From positions 26,969 through 90,968 of the forward strand of contig NZ_FOWE01000013.1 in NCBI RefSeq assembly GCF_900115395.1: DNA of 64,000 bases. Direction: 5' to 3'. The notes beneath the pieces were generated by a model. The model was not told where the DNA came from. It made no database searches and saw only the letters and a program-made list of their open reading frames with translations. Positions 58,550 to 64,000 of the stretch are shown here, piece by piece (the first letter of the stretch is position 1; every line of letters starts with the position of its first letter). Source of the DNA: Geodermatophilus obscurus (GTDB lineage: Bacteria > Actinomycetota > Actinomycetes > Mycobacteriales > Geodermatophilaceae). The translations under genes and the position numbers were made by a program.

Positions 58550-60865
58550 GTGTCCGCACCCACCACCGCGAGCAGCCAGACCACCAACGGCGTGGCTGCC
58601 GAGTACGACCCCGAGGACGGGGTCACCACCGCCACGGCGGTCATCGACAACGGCAGCCACGGCAGCCGCAGCATCACCTTCGAGACCGGGCGGCTGGCCA
58701 GGCAGGCCGCCGGCTCGGTCGTCGTCACCATGGGCGACACCATGCTGCTGTCGGCCACCACGGCGAGCCGGCAGCCCAAGGAGCACTTCGACTTCTTCCC
58801 GCTGACGGTCGACGTCGAGGAGCGCATGTACGCCGCCGGGCGCATCCCCGGCTCGTTCTTCCGCCGCGAGGGCCGCCCCAGCGAGGACGCGATCCTCACC
58901 TGCCGCCTGATCGACCGCCCGCTGCGCCCGACCTTCGCCAAGGGCCTGCGCAACGAGGTCCAGGTCGTCATCACCGTGCTGTCGCTCGACCCGGCGCACC
59001 TCTACGACGTGCTGGCCATCAACGGCGCCTCGGCGTCCACCCAGCTGTCGGGCCTGCCGTTCTCCGGCCCGGTCGGCGGCACCCGCGTCGCGCTGGTCGA
59101 CGGCCAGTGGATCGGCTTCCCCACGCACGCCGAGCTCGAGGACGCCGTCTTCGACATGGTCGTGGCCGGCCGGCTCCTGCCCGACGGCGACGTCGCGATC
59201 ATGATGGTCGAGGCCGAGGCCACCGAGAAGACGATCCAGCTGGTCGCCGACGGTGCCACCGCCCCGACCGAGGAGGTCGTCGCCCAGGGTCTCGAGGCCG
59301 CCAAGCCCTTCATCCGGGCGCTGTGCGAGGCCCAGTCCGCGCTGGCGGCGAAGGCCGCCAAGCCGGTCGCGGAGTTCCCGCGCTTCCTCGACTACCAGGA
59401 CGACGTCTACACCGCCGTGGAGTCCGCGGCCCTCGACCGCCTGACCCAGGTGCAGTCGATCGCCGGCAAGACCGAGCGCAACGACGCCACCGACGCGCTC
59501 AAGGACGAGGTCGTGTCCTCCCTGGCCGAGCAGTTCGCCGGCCGCGACAAGGAGGTGTCGGCCGCCTTCCGCGCCGTCACCAAGAAGGTCGTCCGCCAGC
59601 GCATCCTGCGCGACAAGGTCCGCATCGACGGCCGCGGCGTCACCGACATCCGGCCCCTGTCGGCCGAGGTCGAGGTCGTCCCGCGGGTGCACGGCTCGGC
59701 GCTGTTCGAGCGCGGCGAGACCCAGATCCTGGGCATCACCACGCTGAACATGCTGCGCATGGAGCAGCAGCTGGACACGCTCTCGCCGGTGAACCGCAAG
59801 CGGTACATGCACAACTACAACTTCCCGCCGTACTCCACCGGTGAGACCGGCCGCGTGGGCTCGCCCAAGCGCCGCGAGATCGGCCACGGCGCGCTGGCCG
59901 AGCGGGCGCTGGTCCCGGTGCTGCCCGACCGCGAGGAGTTCCCCTACGCGATCCGGCAGGTGTCGGAGGCGCTGGGCTCCAACGGCTCGACGTCGATGGG
60001 CTCGGTCTGCGCCTCCACCCTCGCGCTGCTCAACGCCGGCGTGCCGCTCAAGGCCCCGGTCGCCGGCATCGCCATGGGCCTGGTCTCCGACGAGGTCGAC
60101 GGCAAGACCGAGTACGTCGCGCTGACCGACATCCTCGGCGCCGAGGACGCGTTCGGTGACATGGACTTCAAGGTCGCCGGCACCAAGGACCTCGTCACGG
60201 CCCTGCAGCTGGACACCAAGCTCGACGGCATCCCGTCCGACGTGCTCGCCCAGGCGCTGACCCAGGCCCGCGCCGCCCGCCTGCACATCCTCGACGTCAT
60301 GAACGAGGCCATCGACGGCCCCGACGAGATGAGCCCCTACGCCCCGCGCGTGACCACGGTGCGCATCCCGGTCGACAAGATCGGCGCGGTCATCGGTCCC
60401 AAGGGCCAGATGATCAACTCGATCCAGGACGAGACCGGCGCCGAGATCACCATCGAGGACGACGGCACCATCTACGTCGGCGCCTCCGACGGCCCCTCGG
60501 CGCAGGCCGCGGTGGACCGCATCAACGCGATCGCCAACCCGCAGATGCCGAAGGTCGGGGAGCGCTTCCTCGGCACGGTCGTCAAGACCACGCCGTTCGG
60601 CGCCTTCGTCTCGCTGCTGCCGGGCAAGGACGGCCTCGTCCACATCAGCAAGCTCGGTGGTGGCAAGCGCATCGGCAAGGTCGAGGACGTCGTCAACGTC
60701 GGCGACAAGCTGCAGGTCGAGATCACCGACATCGACGCCCGCGGCAAGATCAGCCTGGTCCCCGTGGCCGCGGACGGTGCCGGCGACGGCGCCGCCCCGT
60801 CCGGCGACGCCGCTGCGGCCGACGCCCCGGCCGACGCCCCGGCCGACGCGCCCGCCGAGGCCTGA
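58550..60865 (+). CDS. pnp: Polyribonucleotide nucleotidyltransferase (PNPase)
   Basis: 771 residues from GTG 58550 with GGAAGAGGA upstream. The 3'-5' phosphorolytic exoribonuclease has two RNase PH domains: [20 protein letters not shown] and [27 protein letters not shown] in the first. The second has [17 protein letters not shown] and [22 protein letters not shown] domain [20 protein letters not shown] and S1 domain [21 protein letters not shown] follow. The C-terminus is an Ala/Asp/Pro-rich tail of ~30 residues. Confidence 0.97.
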   Translation: MSAPTTASSQTTNGVAAEYDPEDGVTTATAVIDNGSHGSRSITFETGRLARQAAGSVVVTMGDTMLLSATTASRQPKEHFDFFPLTVDVEERMYAAGRIPGSFFRREGRPSEDAILTCRLIDRPLRPTFAKGLRNEVQVVITVLSLDPAHLYDVLAINGASASTQLSGLPFSGPVGGTRVALVDGQWIGFPTHAELEDAVFDMVVAGRLLPDGDVAIMMVEAEATEKTIQLVADGATAPTEEVVAQGLEAAKPFIRALCEAQSALAAKAAKPVAEFPRFLDYQDDVYTAVESAALDRLTQVQSIAGKTERNDATDALKDEVVSSLAEQFAGRDKEVSAAFRAVTKKVVRQRILRDKVRIDGRGVTDIRPLSAEVEVVPRVHGSALFERGETQILGITTLNMLRMEQQLDTLSPVNRKRYMHNYNFPPYSTGETGRVGSPKRREIGHGALAERALVPVLPDREEFPYAIRQVSEALGSNGSTSMGSVCASTLALLNAGVPLKAPVAGIAMGLVSDEVDGKTEYVALTDILGAEDAFGDMDFKVAGTKDLVTALQLDTKLDGIPSDVLAQALTQARAARLHILDVMNEAIDGPDEMSPYAPRVTTVRIPVDKIGAVIGPKGQMINSIQDETGAEITIEDDGTIYVGASDGPSAQAAVDRINAIANPQMPKVGERFLGTVVKTTPFGAFVSLLPGKDGLVHISKLGGGKRIGKVEDVVNVGDKLQVEITDIDARGKISLVPVAADGAGDGAAPSGDAAAADAPADAPADAPAEA

Positions 60866-60902
60866 CACGGTCGCCGACCCGACGACGTCCGGGGCCGGGA
60901 CG

Positions 60903-62246
60903 GTGACGGGGTCCGCTGACCTCGCCTCCGTCCCGGCCCCGGCCGGCGTCACGCGCGTCCTCGACGTCGACGAGGTCGGCGGTCGCGTCGAGCGGACCGT
61001 GCTGCCCGGCGGGCTGCGGGTGCTCACCGAGACGATGCCGGGGGTCCACTCGGCGACCCTCGGGATCTGGGTGGGCGTGGGCTCGCGCGACGAGGACGAC
61101 CGCGTCGCCGGGTCCTCGCACTTCCTCGAGCACCTGCTGTTCAAGGGCACCCGCAGCCGTAGCGCGCTGGAGATCGCGACGGCGATGGACGCCGTCGGCG
61201 GTGAGATGAACGCCTTCACCGCCAAGGAGCACACCTGCTACTACGCAAACGTGCTCTCCAGCGACCTCCCGCTGGCGGTCACGCTGCTCGGTGACCTGGT
61301 CACCGAGGCGCTCAACACCGCCGAGGACCTCGAGTCGGAGCGGACGGTGGTGCTCGAGGAGATCGCCATGCGCGACGACGAGCCCTCCGACCTGGTCCAC
61401 GACCTGTTCTCCGAGACGCTGTTCGGTGACTCCGCGCTGGGCCGATCGGTCCTCGGGACCGTCGACTCGATCGAGGGCCTCACCCGCGACGACGTCGACG
61501 GCTGGTACCGCTCGCGCTACACGCTCCCCTCGATGGTGGTCACCGCCTCCGGACGGGTGGACCACCAGCAGGTGCTCGACCTGGTGACGGCGGTCTTCGG
61601 CGACCGGCTGTCCGGGGCGGCGACCCCGGCACCGCTGCGCCGCGGTTCCGACCTCGCCCCGTCGCGGCCGGCGCGCCCGGCCGGGCTGGTGTCCCGCCGC
61701 ACGGAGCAGACCCACCTGCTGCTGGGCAGCCTGGGTCTCAGCCGCTTCGACGAGCGGCGCTACGCCGCGGCGGTCCTGGAGACGGCGGTCGGCGGCGGCA
61801 TGAGCTCGCGGCTGTTCCAGGAGATCCGCGAGAAGCGGGGGCTGGTCTACAGCGTGGGCTCCGCGCTGACCTCCTACGCCGGCACCGGCACCTTCTCCGT
61901 CTACGCCGGCTGCGCGAAGAAGCGGGTGCCGGAGGTGCTGCGGCTGGTCCGCGAGGAGCTGTCGCGGGTGGCCGCCGAGGGGCTGACGCCCGGGGAGGTC
62001 GCCCGCGGTCGCGGGCAGCTGCGCGGGGGGACGGTCCTGGCCCTGGAGGACACCGGGTCCCGGATGAGCCGGCTGGGCAAGAGCGAGCTCTCGCACGGCG
62101 AGTACGTGCCGGTGCGCGAGGTCCTCGACCGGATCGCCGCCGTCGACGAGGACCAGGTCCGGGCGGTGGCCGCCGACCTTCTCGGCCGGCACACCTGCCT
62201 CGCCGTCGTCGGGCCCTACCGCGAGTCCGACCTCGACCGGCTCTGA
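60903..62246 (+). CDS. M16-family zinc peptidase (PepR-like)
   Basis: 447 residues from GTG 60903. The inverted zinc motif is HFLEHLLFKGT (HXXEH), with the distal Glu in RTVVLEEIAMRDDEP. The second half carries LGLSRFDERRYAAAVLE and GGMSSRLFQEIREKRGLVYS (R/Y of the inactive domain). It follows pnp, matching the M. tuberculosis pnp-pepR pair. Probably cytoplasmic; physiological substrate unknown. Confidence 0.93.
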   Translation: MTGSADLASVPAPAGVTRVLDVDEVGGRVERTVLPGGLRVLTETMPGVHSATLGIWVGVGSRDEDDRVAGSSHFLEHLLFKGTRSRSALEIATAMDAVGGEMNAFTAKEHTCYYANVLSSDLPLAVTLLGDLVTEALNTAEDLESERTVVLEEIAMRDDEPSDLVHDLFSETLFGDSALGRSVLGTVDSIEGLTRDDVDGWYRSRYTLPSMVVTASGRVDHQQVLDLVTAVFGDRLSGAATPAPLRRGSDLAPSRPARPAGLVSRRTEQTHLLLGSLGLSRFDERRYAAAVLETAVGGGMSSRLFQEIREKRGLVYSVGSALTSYAGTGTFSVYAGCAKKRVPEVLRLVREELSRVAAEGLTPGEVARGRGQLRGGTVLALEDTGSRMSRLGKSELSHGEYVPVREVLDRIAAVDEDQVRAVAADLLGRHTCLAVVGPYRESDLDRL

Positions 62247-62251
62247 CACCG

Positions 62252-62623
62252 GTGGCAGAGCCGCACCCCGCCCTGCGCGTGCACGGCGCCCTCTCGCGCG
62301 GCGTCCTGGCCGTGACGGTGCTCGTCTCGCTGGCCGTCCTCTTCGCCCCCGGGTCGGACGTGCCGTCCGCGCCCCCGGGCGTGGACAAGCTGGTGCACCT
62401 GGCCCTGTTCCTCGCGTTGGCGCTCGCCGGCCGCTGGGCCGGGATCCGTGCCCGCCCGCTGGCCGTCCTGCTCGTCGCCTACGCCGCGCTGAGCGAGGTG
62501 GTGCAGGCGCTGTCGGACCTGCAGCGCTCGGGGTCGGTCCTCGACTGGGTCGCCGACGTCGCCGGTGCCCTCCTCGGCCTGCTCCTCTGGACGCGACTCG
62601 AGCGACGGGTCCCCTCCCGGTGA
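62252..62623 (+). CDS. VanZ-family membrane protein
   Basis: 123 residues from GTG 62252, five bases after the M16 gene. Four hydrophobic segments are evident (VLAVTVLVSLAVLFAP, LVHLALFLALALAG, AVLLVAYAALSEVVQ, VADVAGALLGLLLW). VanZ marks: VDKLVHLALFL (Lys-x-x-His) and SVLDWVADVAGALLG (Asp). Some VanZ proteins raise teicoplanin tolerance; here that is only a family name. Confidence 0.85.
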   Translation: MAEPHPALRVHGALSRGVLAVTVLVSLAVLFAPGSDVPSAPPGVDKLVHLALFLALALAGRWAGIRARPLAVLLVAYAALSEVVQALSDLQRSGSVLDWVADVAGALLGLLLWTRLERRVPSR

Positions 62624-63466
<843 letters not shown>

Positions 63467-63498
63467 CCGGCCCCTCGGGGTGTGACCGAGACCCCGTG

Positions 63499-63526
63499 TG
63501 CACCGCCCCCCGGAGTCGTGTACCGT
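63499..63526 (+). promoter_or_regulatory. Putative rrn promoter P1
   Basis: TGCACC (63499-63504) and TACCGT (63521-63526) are separated by 16 bases, 270 bp upstream of the 16S start. The same layout occurs again at P2. Confidence 0.4.
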
Positions 63527-63577
63527 CTTCTTCGCGCCGGACGGAGCCCGCGAGGGCCACGGAGAGCACCCAGCGGG

Positions 63578-63605
63578 TGCAGAGCTCCGGAGGACGGCGT
63601 AGAGT
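63578..63605 (+). promoter_or_regulatory. Putative rrn promoter P2
   Basis: TGCAGA (63578-63583) and TAGAGT (63600-63605), again with 16 bases between. The -35-like half shares TGCA and the -10-like half shares TA and GT with P1. Tandem promoters are usual before actinobacterial rrn operons. Confidence 0.35.
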
Positions 63606-63661
63606 TGGACAAGCAGCCGCCGAGGATGCCCGTGAGGGTCGAGTTGGTGTGCGTCCGCTCC

Positions 63662-63682
63662 TTGAGAACTCAACAGCGTGCC
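63662..63682 (+). promoter_or_regulatory. rrn leader antitermination-type box
   Basis: The leader contains TTGAGAACTCAACAGCGTGC, the stretch found in many actinobacterial rrn leaders next to the boxA-like antitermination signal (here preceded by CGCTCC). It lies about 110 bp before the 16S gene and would recruit Nus factors such as the NusA encoded at 45408. Confidence 0.7.
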
Positions 63683-63792
63683 GAAAGTCAGTGCCAAGTA
63701 GTATCCCCGTCCCGGGCTTGATGTCTGGGTGGGATTCCTTTGGTTGATTGATCGAGATCTGTCAGGTCTCGGTTCTCGGCTGGTTTCAAGCA

Positions 63793-64000
63793 TCTACGGA
63801 GAGTTTGATCCTGGCTCAGGACGAACGCTGGCGGCGTGCTTAACACATGCAAGTCGAACGCTGATCCATCTTCGGGTGGTGATGAGTGGCGAACGGGTGA
63901 GTAACACGTGGGCAACCTGCCCCCGGCTCTGGGATAACTCCAAGAAATTGGGGCTAATACCGGATGTTCACTGCTTCCCGCATGGGTGGTGGTGGAAAGG
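63793..64000 (+). rRNA. rrs: 16S ribosomal RNA, 5' part
   Basis: AGAGTTTGATCCTGGCTCAG starts at 63800 (E. coli position 8), so the mature 5' end is near 63793. It continues with the universal GACGAACGCTGGCGGCGTGC segment and GGCGAACGGGTGAGTAACACG. The gene runs off the window. The V1 region and the stretch GGGCTAATACCGGATGTTCACTGC-like (split around 63953-63974) fit Geodermatophilaceae or relatives. Confidence 0.97.

Noticed and set aside
58478..61234. 918-codon open frame on the reverse strand
   Set aside because: It is opposite pnp and the M16 gene, which have full family signatures; high-GC codon bias makes the antisense frame open.

Overview
The window comes from a high-GC actinobacterium. 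GTG starts, GTGA/ATGA gene overlaps, a WhiG-type sigma factor, an LAXTG-anchored surface protein and a gene order matching the Mycobacterium tuberculosis comM-dprA-xerC ... dxr-rip1-gcpE ... rimP-nusA-ylxR-infB ... truB-ribF-rpsO-pnp-pepR-dapB blocks all point that way. The first ~200 nt of the 16S rRNA fit Geodermatophilaceae or a near relative (inference; genus not resolved).

Bases 1-18,180 are accessory DNA. It is a patchwork of a partial S41 peptidase gene, an IS5-type insertion, a glycosyltransferase, fragments of IS110-type transposases, a fragment of a GH13 glycosidase, two decayed genes (one toxin-like C-terminus, one membrane protein with a Pro-Asp linker) and several small unrecognised genes. 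Its most interesting content is an intact pair: a 1225-residue protein of unknown function (4998-8675), followed by a 614-residue protein (8794-10638) that looks like a polymorphic-toxin effector, with a pre-toxin-like segment and a PD-(D/E)XK-type nuclease core.

The accessory DNA ends abruptly inside comM. Only the part of comM from its HFDL motif onward (from 18,180) survives; the N-terminal ~90 codons are absent. From there to 63,466 the window is conserved chromosome: comM-dprA-xerC-whiG; M23 peptidase (reverse); rpsB-tsf-pyrH-frr-cdsA; a reverse cluster of TrmH, PPK2 and DUF952-GNAT genes; a repeat-rich membrane protein; rlmN and a VIT-family transporter; reverse DUF2631, LCP and LAXTG genes; dxr-rip1-ispG-GNAT-PBP; reverse DUF4439 and lipoprotein genes; rimP-nusA-ylxR-infB-DUF503-rbfA-nrnA-MATE-truB; a HAD hydrolase (reverse); ABM monooxygenase; ilvE; ribF-rpsO; pnp-pepR-vanZ; dapB. 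The dominant themes are translation and RNA maturation (ribosomal proteins, EF-Ts, RRF, IF2, RimP, RbfA, TruB, NusA, PNPase), isoprenoid synthesis (Dxr, IspG), lipid precursor synthesis (CdsA) and cell-wall work (PBP, LCP, M23, site-2 protease).

The last 530 bases hold an rRNA promoter and leader region and the start of a 16S rRNA gene, so an rrn operon begins at the right edge.

Sequence-level oddities include a CTG start for the site-2 protease overlapping the dxr stop, a probable one-base deletion at the start of dprA, a tandem array that repeats the last codons and stop of whiG, a 25-unit 15-bp coding repeat (30,871-31,245), and an IS inserted exactly at a stop codon.
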